Assembly (NCBI GenBank): GCA_047722305.1
Contig: JBDNYM010000033.1
Coordinates: forward strand, 1-25,788
DNA length: 25,788 nucleotides
Source of the DNA: JAKVJE01 sp047722305
GTDB lineage: Bacteria; Actinomycetota; Actinomycetes; Actinomycetales; Microbacteriaceae
Direction: 5' to 3'
The notes beneath the pieces are model-generated. The model was not told the DNA's origin, did no database searches, and saw nothing but the letters and a program-made list of their open reading frames with translations. A program made the translations under genes and the position numbers. Below, one piece after another: positions 15,990 to 22,241 of this stretch. Position 1 is the first letter of the stretch; every line of letters starts with the position of its first letter.

Positions 15990-17081
15990 TCAGGCGACGG
16001 GTGCTGCCGACTTCCGGGCGCGGCTCAGCGGCGGGGCGCCGAAGGTGCGCACCAGGTCGAGGATGAAGGCGAGTTTCGGGCGCACCGCGTCGGCGATGGC
16101 GAACGGGTACAGGGGCCGCTTGCCCATGGACTGGTTGACCTCGTTGAGCGCCTCGGCCAGCGGTTCCCAGGTCTGCAGGAAGGCGTCGAGGTCCGAGCTG
16201 GCGTCGATGTCCTCGCGCGGCACGGAGGTGTGCTCTTCCCGGATCGCCGCCGGCCAGCTGGCGGGCAGGTGCAGTTCCAGGCCGTGCGCGGCTGCGGTCT
16301 GCAGCGTGTCGGCGATGTGCAGGAAGTGGGCGAAGGTTTCCGCGAAGTCTTCCCACGGGTGCGTGGTCGCGTACTGCGAGATGAAGTGCTCGTGCCAGTC
16401 GACATTGCCGCCGTCTTCGCCGTAGTGCGCATCGAGGGCGGCCCCGTAATCTTGCCGCTCATCGCCGAACAGCGTCCGGAAGCGCTGGAGCCAGTCTTCG
16501 TGCGGATCGACGAGCACCTGCCAGTAGTAGTGCCCGATCTCGTGGCGGAAATGCCCGAGCATGGTGCGGTACGGCTCGTCGAGCTGGGCGCGCAGCGCCT
16601 CCCGGTGGGAGTCCTCGGCTTCGGTGATGTCGATGGTGATCACGCCGTTCATGTGACCGATCATGACGCGCTTGTCGTCGGTGGATTCGTCGAGGTCGAA
16701 GGCGAGACCCCCGACAGGACGCTCCTGGAAGCTCACGATGGGCAGGCGCAGCTCGTCGAGCTGGAAGATGAGCCGGCGCTTGGCGGCGGCGGTCTGCACG
16801 AGCAGCTCGGTCCCGCGCTCGTCCAACTGGTCCGGCAGGTACCGCGTGAGTCGGCAGGCGAAGCACTGCCCGTCCGGGGCGGCGGCGATCCAGTTGCAGC
16901 CGTTGTTCGCGTTGACGCAGACGGGGTGCCGCTCGCCGTCGGGATCGGTCCAGGTGCCGTCGACGACGGGGACCAGGGTGTGCCGATCGCGGCTGTAGCC
17001 CACGCCCTGGCCGCACACGGAGCAGCGGGAATCCTCGAAGTGCAGCAGGCGGCCGCATTCGGGGCAGGAGAACAGGCGCAT
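15990..17081 (-). CDS. Zinc-ribbon putative metallopeptidase (COG4307 type)
   Basis: A 363-residue protein with an N-terminal zinc ribbon (C6-x2-C9 and C20-x2-C23, CPECG and CSVCG) and a second Cys-containing segment (CVNANNGCNW, CFACRLTRYLP). The HEIGH motif (H180-E181-x2-H184) supplies two zinc ligands and the catalytic Glu. HPWEDFAETFAHFLH, about 60 residues on, probably gives the third ligand. This layout matches the bacterial family of predicted zinc-binding peptidases of COG4307, whose substrates are unknown. No signal peptide is seen, so it is probably cytosolic. The start is ATG 17081 with GAGG six bases upstream and a TACAAT -10 box at 17129-17124. It stands alone, divergent from the NADP-oxidoreductase-like gene and convergent with the UPF0182 gene. 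Confidence 0.85.
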   Translation of the reverse strand: MRLFSCPECGRLLHFEDSRCSVCGQGVGYSRDRHTLVPVVDGTWTDPDGERHPVCVNANNGCNWIAAAPDGQCFACRLTRYLPDQLDERGTELLVQTAAAKRRLIFQLDELRLPIVSFQERPVGGLAFDLDESTDDKRVMIGHMNGVITIDITEAEDSHREALRAQLDEPYRTMLGHFRHEIGHYYWQVLVDPHEDWLQRFRTLFGDERQDYGAALDAHYGEDGGNVDWHEHFISQYATTHPWEDFAETFAHFLHIADTLQTAAAHGLELHLPASWPAAIREEHTSVPREDIDASSDLDAFLQTWEPLAEALNEVNQSMGKRPLYPFAIADAVRPKLAFILDLVRTFGAPPLSRARKSAAPVA

Positions 17082-17123
17082 GAGGGGCCTCGCAATTCCG
17101 GCCCGGTGCTGCGGGCCAGGGTC

Positions 17124-17129
17124 ATTGTA
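17124..17129 (-). promoter_or_regulatory. -10 box (TACAAT) for the metallopeptidase gene
   Basis: TACAAT on the minus strand is close to consensus and gives a leader of roughly 36 bases before ATG 17081. The -35 region (about 17152-17147, CATTCG) is poor. Confidence 0.45.
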
Positions 17130-17200
17130 GGAGGGATGGCGCAGACCGAATGCGAATTGGGGCTGGGAATCCTGTGCCGGGGCGGATCGTTGGGACCGGT

Positions 17201-17848
17201 ATGACCACTCTCGGACTCATCGGCGCAGGCAACATCGGCTCTCAGCTGGCTCGGCAGGCGGTGGCGCACGGGTACCAGGTGGTGCTCAGCAACCGGCGCG
17301 GGCCGCAGGTGCTCACCGACCTGCTGGCCGAGATCGGCCCCCGGGCGACGGCGGGCACTCCGGAGGAGGCTGCGGCCGCCGCCGACCTGGCGGTCGTCGC
17401 CATTCCGCTCAAGGCCATCGACTCGGTGCCGGCGGAGCCGCTGCGCGGCAAGATCGTCATCGATACGAACAACTACTATCCGGCCCGCGACGGCCGCATC
17501 CCGGTGCTCGAGGCGGAGACGACCACCACGTCCGAACTGCTGCAGGCCCACCTGCCCGACTCGTTCGTGGTGAAGGCGTTCAATCACATCGAGGCGGCGC
17601 AGATCACCGCCGGCGCTCGCCCGGCCGACGACCCCGACCGGCGGGCGCTGGTGGCGGCATCGGATGACGAGCCCGCGCTCGCGATCGTCGCGCACCTCAT
17701 CGACCGGTTCGGCTTCGATGCGGTGCCGGTGTGTCCGCTCAGCGAATCGTGGCGCATCCAGCGCGATACTCCCGGATACGTGACGTCGCTGACGGCCCCG
17801 CGGCTGCGTGCGGCGCTCGCGCAGGCGCGTCGCTACCGCGGTATGTGA
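17201..17848 (+). CDS. NADP-dependent F420 reductase-like oxidoreductase
   Basis: A 215-residue Rossmann protein. The nucleotide-binding loop is at the extreme N-terminus (GLIGAGNIGSQLA), followed by the second strand and the NADP phosphate-binding basic pair (VVLSNRRGP). VVAIPL, VIDTNNYY and VVKAFNHI match the F420-dependent NADP reductase / NAD(P)-binding family (COG2085). Such proteins move hydride between NADP and F420 or another acceptor; the actual substrate is not visible here, and no F420 biosynthesis gene lies in the window. ATG 17201 is chosen because the Rossmann strand starts at residue 4. The ribosome site is weak (GGGA at short distance). The next gene is convergent and 37 bases away. 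Confidence 0.82.
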   Translation: MTTLGLIGAGNIGSQLARQAVAHGYQVVLSNRRGPQVLTDLLAEIGPRATAGTPEEAAAAADLAVVAIPLKAIDSVPAEPLRGKIVIDTNNYYPARDGRIPVLEAETTTTSELLQAHLPDSFVVKAFNHIEAAQITAGARPADDPDRRALVAASDDEPALAIVAHLIDRFGFDAVPVCPLSESWRIQRDTPGYVTSLTAPRLRAALAQARRYRGM

Positions 17849-17872
17849 GGCGGATCTCTTCCGCACCCGCCT
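17848..17872. terminator. Possible bidirectional hairpin between convergent genes
   Basis: The 37-base gap between convergent stops holds GCGGA (17850-17854) and TCCGC (17860-17864) with a 5-base loop. An alternative outer pairing is AGGCGG (17848-17853) with CCGCCT (17867-17872). No T run is present. Confidence 0.35.
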
Positions 17873-17885
17873 TCCGGGGCAGGCC

Positions 17886-19001
17886 TTACGCCTGCGCTCC
17901 CTCCAGGGGCGAGGCGTAGCGGTCGGTCGAGACCCCCAGTCGCTCCGAGATCGACCGCAGCTCGCCGATGGTGGCGTCGCTGACGGGGATGCCGCGGCGC
18001 TCGCGCTCGTCGAAGGCGGCCGCCTCCTTGTCCCCGGCGACCAGCACGCGGTGACCGTCGATGGCGGGCAGCGCCCGCAGCTCCTCCAGGAAGGCCGAGA
18101 ACCGCTCGATGATCGTGTCGGTGTCGCCGAAGATGCGCGGGTCGATGGCGATGAAGCTGTGGCAGATGCCGACCGGTTTGCCGGTGCTCATGATCTCGTG
18201 CGAGGTGTTGCCCTGCGACAGGATGCCCGTGAACAGCTCCACCAGCATGGCGTAGCCGTAGCCCTTGTGGCCGCCGGTGGTCTCGGTGCCGCCGCCGAGC
18301 GGGGTCAGTCCGCCACGGTCGTGGTTCAGGATGCCGTCGAGCGTGGCCGCCGGGTCGTGGGTGGGCTCGCCCTGGTCGTCGACGGCCCAGCCCGCGGGCA
18401 GCGGCTTGCCGAGCTTGCCGTACAGCTCGACCTTGCCGGCCGGGACGGTCGTGGTGGCCGCATCGAACAGGAAGGGATGCGGCTGCGCCGGCACCGCCAA
18501 CGCGATCGGGTTGGTGCCGAGGTACGGCACCTGCGACCAGGTGGGCACGGCGGCGGGGCGCGAGTTGGTCATCGACAGGCCGATGAGCCCGGCGTCGGCG
18601 GCCAGGCTCGCGTAGTACCCGGCGATGCCGTAGTGACTGGAGTTGCGTACCGACACCAGCCCCACGCCGGAGCTCTGGGCCTTCGCGATGGCGACCTTCA
18701 TCCCGGCGACGCCCACCAGCTGTCCCATGGCCTGGTGCCCGTCCATGACGGCGCTGACCGGCGTCTCGAAGACCACCTCGGGCTGGGCCGAGGTGTCGAT
18801 CTTCGAGAACCTCATGTTGTCGTCGTACATCTTGACGCGCTGGATGCCGTGCGACTGGATGCCGTGCAGATCGGCGTAGACGAGCATGCCGGCGATGGTG
18901 GCGGCGTCCTCGGCCGAGAACCCCTCGCCGGCGAAGATCGCGCTCACCCACTTCTGCAGCTGCTTCCCGTCATACCGCTGCCGTTCGGTTCCCTCAGTCA
19001 T
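17886..19001 (-). CDS. Ldh family (malate/L-lactate type) oxidoreductase
   Basis: A 371-residue protein of the Ldh_2 superfamily (COG2055), NAD(P)-dependent dehydrogenases of 2-hydroxyacids or related imines such as malate, L-sulfolactate and ureidoglycolate. Family landmarks are HGIQSHGIQRVKMY near residue 50, the VRNSSHYGIAGYYA segment with the conserved His, TNPIALAVP, and GGHKGYGYAMLVELFTG. The fold is not Rossmann-like. The substrate cannot be fixed from sequence. ATG 19001 is supported by GGAG about ten bases upstream (CGAGGAGACGGGCGC); a longer frame to 19139 has no such support. The gene is transcribed alone, convergent with the NADP-oxidoreductase-like gene. Confidence 0.88.
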   Translation of the reverse strand: MTEGTERQRYDGKQLQKWVSAIFAGEGFSAEDAATIAGMLVYADLHGIQSHGIQRVKMYDDNMRFSKIDTSAQPEVVFETPVSAVMDGHQAMGQLVGVAGMKVAIAKAQSSGVGLVSVRNSSHYGIAGYYASLAADAGLIGLSMTNSRPAAVPTWSQVPYLGTNPIALAVPAQPHPFLFDAATTTVPAGKVELYGKLGKPLPAGWAVDDQGEPTHDPAATLDGILNHDRGGLTPLGGGTETTGGHKGYGYAMLVELFTGILSQGNTSHEIMSTGKPVGICHSFIAIDPRIFGDTDTIIERFSAFLEELRALPAIDGHRVLVAGDKEAAAFDERERRGIPVSDATIGELRSISERLGVSTDRYASPLEGAQA

Positions 19002-19054
19002 GCGCCCGTCTCCTCGTCGAAGCCGGCACCGCGGCGATGCGGCGCCGAATCCCC

Positions 19055-19060
19055 AGCCTA
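19055..19060 (-). promoter_or_regulatory. -10 box (TAGGCT) for the Ldh family gene
   Basis: TAGGCT on the minus strand fits TANNNT and gives a leader of about 47 bases that includes the GAGGAG ribosome site. The -35 (near 19083-19078, GCAGAC) is weak. Confidence 0.35.
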
Positions 19061-19135
19061 GTGGAGCCGCGGGACGCGTCTGCACCGGCGGCAGCGCCGT
19101 TTCTCGGAGCCGTCGGCGGTGTGCGGGACCCTCGG

Positions 19136-19435
19136 TCACGAGGCTGTCGGCAGGGGGATCCAGTGCGACGAGGCCCGGCGCGTGACCGCCCAGCGCGTCA
19201 CCCGGGCGACGCGGTCCGCGGCCGCGCTCGCCTTCGCACCGACGCGCTGCGCGTCCGAGTCATCGGTGACGGCGAAGCGGACGACGATGCGGGCCCGCCC
19301 ACCGGTCACGGCGACGTCGGCGGCCTCGACCTGGGCGACGGCGCGACAGGCATCGCGTGCCGTCGGCAGCACGGCGGCGGGGCTCGCACCGGGGCGCAGC
19401 TCGGCGATGTCCAGGGTGACGCGATAGGAGGGCAT
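19136..19435 (-). CDS. Small conserved-looking protein, unknown function
   Basis: A 99-residue protein (MPSYRVTLDIAELRPG...). I do not recognise the family. Its pattern of two helix/strand units (a predicted strand YRVTLDI, helix DACRAVAQV, strands ADVAVTG and RIVVRFAV, helix AQRVGAKASAAADRVARV) suggests a small alpha/beta sandwich. ATG 19435 has GGAGG eleven bases upstream; ATG 19459 would add eight residues but would place GGAGG inside the gene. There is no membrane segment or Cys motif. It is divergent from the YbaK-like gene across 185 bases that hold a strong dyad (19471-19494), and it runs toward the Ldh gene on the same strand with a 134-base gap. Confidence 0.6.
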   Translation of the reverse strand: MPSYRVTLDIAELRPGASPAAVLPTARDACRAVAQVEAADVAVTGGRARIVVRFAVTDDSDAQRVGAKASAAADRVARVTRWAVTRRASSHWIPLPTAS

Positions 19436-19470
19436 GGAACGATCATCCTCCGTTCGCATCCGGTGCGGGG

Positions 19471-19494
19471 CCGGCGGGGCGCCCTCCCCGCCGG
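19471..19494. repeat. Perfect 9-bp dyad in a divergent intergenic region
   Basis: CCGGCGGGG (19471-19479) and CCCCGCCGG (19486-19494) flank a 6-base spacer. It lies between the divergent small unknown gene and the YbaK-like gene, upstream of the start on both sides. It could be an operator or a leader hairpin for the minus gene. In GC-rich DNA such a dyad can also arise by chance. Confidence 0.4.
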
Positions 19495-19540
19495 TGACGA
19501 TCCATGGCGCCCCACCGGTCGCACGGTTCCGCCGGGGTCG

Positions 19541-19546
19541 TAAGCT
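19541..19546 (+). promoter_or_regulatory. Possible -10 box (TAAGCT) for the YbaK-like gene
   Basis: TAAGCT fits TANNNT and would give a leader of about 70 bases. I see no good -35. Confidence is low. Confidence 0.3.
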
Positions 19547-19620
19547 GCATCGGGGAGCGGAAGCGGGCCGGTCATCCGCCGGTCGCGGCCCTCCCGCCGA
19601 TATGCGAGGGAGGACGGATC

Positions 19621-20169
19621 ATGGGAAGTGCTCCGGAGGGACTGGGAACCCTGGACTGGCAGCCGGTGCCGGATCGTCGAGACCTGCTCGCAGTGCCGGT
19701 CGCCGCGGCGCTCGACCAGGGCGAGCTCGGCCCGGCGTCCGTGTACGTGGCGCCCATCGATCCGGCCCTGTCCGACACGGACGCCTTCTGCGAGGCGTAC
19801 ACGGTGCCGCTGGAGCGCACGGTCAACTGCGTCATCGTCCGCGGTCACCGGCAGGAGACGGTGAAGACGGCCGCCGTCCTGGTCCGCGGCGTCGACCGCG
19901 CCGACGTGAACAAGCGGGTGCGCAGACGCCTGGATGTGCGGAAGCTGAGCTTCGCTTCGCAGGACGAGGCCGTCGTCGAGACCGGTATGGAGTACGGCGG
20001 CATCGGGCCGATCGGCCTCCCGGTCGGCTGGCCGGTGCTGGTCGACGCGGCCGTCGCCTCGAGCCCGTGGGTCGTGCTCGGCAGCGGGGTCCGGGGCAGC
20101 AAGCTCGCCGTGCCCGGTCAACTCCTGGGGACGCTGGCCGACGCCGAGGTCTTCGACCTGGCGCTCTGA
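19621..20169 (+). CDS. YbaK/ProX-type aminoacyl-tRNA deacylase
   Basis: A 182-residue protein with a YbaK/tRNA-edit domain in its C-terminal 130 residues. Recognisable elements are the conserved Lys in ETVKTAAVLV, the central RRLDVRKLSFASQDEAVVETGMEYGGIGPIG segment (equivalent to the family tG.xxGgvsPfG region), WPVLVDAAV, and VLGSGVRGSKLAV. Family members hydrolyse mischarged aminoacyl-tRNAs such as Cys-tRNA(Pro) or Ala-tRNA(Pro) in the cytosol. The exact specificity cannot be read from sequence. ATG 19621 follows GGGAGGA six bases upstream, so the longer frame from 19504 is unlikely. A GC-rich hairpin follows the stop, and the strong promoter at 20220 separates it from the roadblock operon, so it is probably its own transcript. 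Confidence 0.85.
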   Translation: MGSAPEGLGTLDWQPVPDRRDLLAVPVAAALDQGELGPASVYVAPIDPALSDTDAFCEAYTVPLERTVNCVIVRGHRQETVKTAAVLVRGVDRADVNKRVRRRLDVRKLSFASQDEAVVETGMEYGGIGPIGLPVGWPVLVDAAVASSPWVVLGSGVRGSKLAVPGQLLGTLADAEVFDLAL

Positions 20170-20176
20170 CGGGTCG

Positions 20177-20202
20177 GGGCCCGGTCCGGTCGGGCCGGGC
20201 CT
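20177..20202 (+). terminator. GC-rich hairpin after the YbaK-like gene
   Basis: GGGCCCGG (20177-20184) pairs with CCGGGCCT (20195-20202), eight pairs including one G-U, with a 10-base loop, seven bases after the stop. No U tract follows. It lies between this gene and the next promoter. Confidence 0.45.
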
Positions 20203-20219
20203 CGTCATGCGCGGTTTCA

Positions 20220-20249
20220 TTGACATGCCGCGGCTCCGACTGCTAATTT
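20220..20249 (+). promoter_or_regulatory. Strong promoter of the roadblock-protoglobin operon
   Basis: TTGACA (20220-20225) is a perfect -35 and TAATTT (20244-20249) a good -10, 18 bases apart, a rare near-consensus pair in this window. It predicts a start near 20256 and a leader of about 147 bases before ATG 20403. This suggests strong housekeeping-sigma transcription unless held back by the repeats just downstream. Confidence 0.7.
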
Positions 20250-20263
20250 CTGTCCGGGGCGAG

Positions 20264-20382
20264 CCAATGACGAGGTCATTCGGCTGGGGGTGTTCTTCCC
20301 GGGGGAATCGGTCGTGTCGCGATATGACTCTGCTCGTCAGGGGTATGCACCGCAGCCGATCTGGGCGACGGTGCGTCATGAC
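20264..20382. promoter_or_regulatory. Leader with repeated GTCAT/ATGAC half-sites
   Basis: AATGAC-GAG-GTCATT (20266-20280) is a perfect inverted repeat starting about ten bases after the predicted transcript start. ATGAC recurs at 20324-20328, and GTCATGAC (20375-20382) holds two overlapping half-sites. A further GTCAT lies upstream of the promoter at 20204-20208. A second dyad, TTCCC-GG-GGGAA, is at 20296-20307. The arrangement could be operator half-sites for a repressor or structure in the mRNA leader. Confidence 0.4.
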
Positions 20383-20402
20383 AGGTGAAGGGTGAATGGC
20401 GT

Positions 20403-20768
20403 ATGAGCAGGCAGGACGATCTTTCTGAAGTGATCGCGGAGATCCGCAGGTCAATCCCGGAGCTTTCAGGGGTGATGATCGCGTCGGATGACGGTCTGCC
20501 CGTCGCGCACGACTTCCCGGCCGGTGAGGCCGACCAGGTTGCGGCTATGGCGGCGACCGCACTCGGCCTGGGCGGTCGCGTGGCCGAGCGCACCGCGATC
20601 GGCTCGCTGGCGGAGAGCGTTTTCCGTGGACGCGACGGCTACCTGGTCGTCTACCCGGCCGGAGACTCCGCCGTCCTCGTCTTGGCGGGTCCCGTGCAGA
20701 GCAACCTCGGCCTCATGCGGATCGAGGCCCGCTCGGCGGCCGCGAAGATCGCGGAGGCCCTGCGGTGA
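20403..20768 (+). CDS. Roadblock/LC7 domain protein (MglB-like)
   Basis: A 121-residue single-domain roadblock/LC7 protein. It begins with the helix LSEVIAEIRRSIPELSGVMIASDDGLPVA typical of the fold, then MAATALGLGGRVAERTAIG, the strand GYLVVYPAGDSAVLVLAG and a closing amphipathic helix (MRIEARSAAAKIAEAL). Such proteins dimerise and in many bacteria act as partners or GTPase activators of small Ras-like GTPases (MglB with MglA; the conservon proteins of Streptomyces). No GTPase gene is in this window. The start is ATG 20403 with GAAGGGTG about eight bases upstream; GTG 20385 would add six residues. The stop overlaps the protoglobin start (GTGA), so the two proteins are probably made in step and may act together. 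Confidence 0.88.
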   Translation: MSRQDDLSEVIAEIRRSIPELSGVMIASDDGLPVAHDFPAGEADQVAAMAATALGLGGRVAERTAIGSLAESVFRGRDGYLVVYPAGDSAVLVLAGPVQSNLGLMRIEARSAAAKIAEALR

Positions 20769-21391
20769 GCGACGAACAGGATCGGCTGGACGTCAAGACT
20801 CTCGCCCGTGAGGCCCGCGAGCAGATTCCGGCGGAGACCGCGTTCACCGATGCGGACTCCCAGGTCGTCATCGCGCACAAGGACTTTCTGCTGTCGCTGA
20901 GTCCGCTGATCGTGAAGCGCTTCTACGACTCGCTCTTCGGAAATGCCGCCACGGCGGCGGTCTTCAAAGAGGGCGAGCGCCCTCGCCGCGAGCAGACCCT
21001 CGTCGACTGGTGGAAGCACACCGTCGAGGGGCCGCACGACGACGACTACTTCGCCTGGATGGCGATGGTCGGACTGGTGCACGTCGTCCGCGGGGTCAAC
21101 ACCGCGATGGTGCTGGCGATGGCCGAGTACATCGGGCAGACAGTCGCCGAGCAGGCCCAGACGCAGCTCTCCCCGGACGACTGCGCCGATCTGCTCGCCT
21201 CCTATCGGCGTCTGTCCTCCATGGTGACGGCCGTGATCGGGTACAGCTATGACGTGTACCTGTCGTCTGAGGAGGCCCTGCTGGACGTGGCGGGCATGCC
21301 GACGGCGCTGCTGCACCGCCTGCGCGACAAGCAGGTCAAGGAGTCGCTCTCCGAGGCGCGCGCGCAGCTCGGACGACCGCGTCAGAACTGA
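20765..21391 (+). CDS. Protoglobin-domain haem sensor-like protein
   Basis: A 208-residue protein with a single protoglobin / globin-coupled-sensor domain. Near the N-terminus lies HKDFLLSLSPLIVKRFYDSLFGN, matching the family helix before the haem pocket; further on are WWKHTVEGPHDDDYFAWMAMVGLVH, with the likely proximal haem ligand His106 in VGLVHVVRGV, and the helix YRRLSSMVTAVIGYSYDVYLSS. It probably binds haem and senses O2, CO, NO or redox state. It has no output domain of its own (no methyl-accepting, GGDEF or kinase part), so it must signal through a partner. The coupled roadblock protein is the obvious candidate. The start is GTG 20765, overlapping the previous stop, with GGAGG (20753-20757) seven bases upstream. 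Confidence 0.85.
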   Translation: MSDEQDRLDVKTLAREAREQIPAETAFTDADSQVVIAHKDFLLSLSPLIVKRFYDSLFGNAATAAVFKEGERPRREQTLVDWWKHTVEGPHDDDYFAWMAMVGLVHVVRGVNTAMVLAMAEYIGQTVAEQAQTQLSPDDCADLLASYRRLSSMVTAVIGYSYDVYLSSEEALLDVAGMPTALLHRLRDKQVKESLSEARAQLGRPRQN

Positions 21392-21444
21392 GTCGTTGAC
21401 CGGCCCGAGGGCACTGAAATGGCGATCGACGTGAAGGAGCCGGG

Positions 21445-21450
21445 TACGAT
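21445..21450 (+). promoter_or_regulatory. -10 box (TACGAT) for leaderless coiled-coil gene
   Basis: TACGAT ends six bases before ATG 21457, leaderless spacing. The only purine-rich word, GAAGGAG, is 18 bases upstream of the ATG, too far for a ribosome site. This suggests a second, internal transcript that can express the coiled-coil and DnaJ genes apart from the sensor pair. The -35 is unclear. Confidence 0.45.
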
Positions 21451-21456
21451 CCCGAT

Positions 21457-22095
21457 ATGCGCACCGTGGTGGAGGTTTCGCTGCTCGCCGTGGCGGCACC
21501 GGGACTGATCGTGGTCCTCTCGATGTGGCGGCACCGGCGGCGTCGGTCCGGGGGCCGTCATGCCCTCGGGCGGCCGATCGAGCCCGCCGTCGAGCGCCTC
21601 CAGACCGATGAGCCCCCTGCTCCCCAGACTCCTGATCCGGCTCCACTCCCGGAGGCGGGCCAGGCGGACGCCCTGGCCGGGATGTCCAGGGAGCACGATC
21701 GGCTGGCGGCGGCCCTGGCCGATGCGAACGCTCGCGTCGAGGCGTTGTCGGGTCGGCTCGCCGAGACCGCGCGGGCCCGCGAGATCGAGGTCGGTGAGAT
21801 CGAGTCCGCCGCTGTCCGGGCGCTCGACCAGGCCTATGTGACCAGTGAATCCCGGCTCGATGATCTGCGGGATCGCATGGAGCGTCTTCGGGGCGCTCTC
21901 AACGCCAGCGAACGCCAGGTGTGGTCGCTGCGCTGCCGTCAGGAGAGCCTGCGCCGAGCGCTCTCGCTTCGGGACGAGCACATCGCCGAGCTGCGGGGCG
22001 CTGGTTCGGCGCCGACGGACCGGGGGGCCCCGGAGGCTCGTCTCGGCTCCGCGCGCGACGACGAGGCCCGGACGGCGGCCGAGGGAGGCCGATGA
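21457..22095 (+). CDS. Membrane-anchored coiled-coil protein, unknown function
   Basis: A 212-residue protein that I cannot assign to a named family. Residues 5-24 (VEVSLLAVAAPGLIVVLSMW) form one membrane helix, followed at once by a basic stop-transfer cluster (RHRRRR, 25-30), which predicts an N-out/C-in anchor with a cytoplasmic body. A Pro-rich linker lies at about 48-70. Residues about 75-182 form a long heptad-like coiled coil (EHDRLAAALADANARVEALSGRLAET onward), and the last 30 residues look disordered. It follows the protoglobin gene by 65 bases. It could be a membrane scaffold for the roadblock/protoglobin pair, which is inference. The stop overlaps a possible small gene (ATGA). Confidence 0.75.
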   Translation: MRTVVEVSLLAVAAPGLIVVLSMWRHRRRRSGGRHALGRPIEPAVERLQTDEPPAPQTPDPAPLPEAGQADALAGMSREHDRLAAALADANARVEALSGRLAETARAREIEVGEIESAAVRALDQAYVTSESRLDDLRDRMERLRGALNASERQVWSLRCRQESLRRALSLRDEHIAELRGAGSAPTDRGAPEARLGSARDDEARTAAEGGR

Positions 22096-22241
22096 GACGT
22101 GGGACGGAGCGGTCGATCGTGACCGCATCTGCGGGTGGCCGGACGTCACTGCACTCGAAGGGGTTGGGATCACTGATGGGTTGCTGCGGCGCCGGTGCCG
22201 TCATCATTCGCAGGGGGGGCGAGCGCTGCCGTGCTCACTGA
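22092..22241 (+). CDS. Possible 49-residue protein between coiled-coil and dnaJ-like genes
   Basis: ATG 22092 overlaps the previous stop (ATGA) and follows GAGGGAGG (22081-22088). The frame runs 49 codons and its stop (22239-22241) overlaps the start of the DnaJ-like gene by 11 bases, so it would fill the gap between the two genes exactly. The peptide is basic with a small hydrophobic Cys-containing core (LMGCCGAGAVIIRRG). It resembles nothing I know. It could be a real coupled small protein or merely a path for ribosomes to reach the DnaJ-like GTG. The ribosome-site spacing is tight (three bases from GGAGG), and the same bases encode the end of the upstream protein. Confidence 0.4.
   Translation: MRRGTERSIVTASAGGRTSLHSKGLGSLMGCCGAGAVIIRRGGERCRAH

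Noticed and set aside
17135..17203. 22-codon frame ending in an ATGA overlap with the NADP-oxidoreductase-like start
   Set aside because: The GGAGG lies directly against its ATG with no spacing, so initiation is unlikely; no other support for a leader peptide.
17808..19061. Plus-strand open frame of 417 codons
   Set aside because: Antisense to the Ldh-family gene, which has clear family motifs and a ribosome site.
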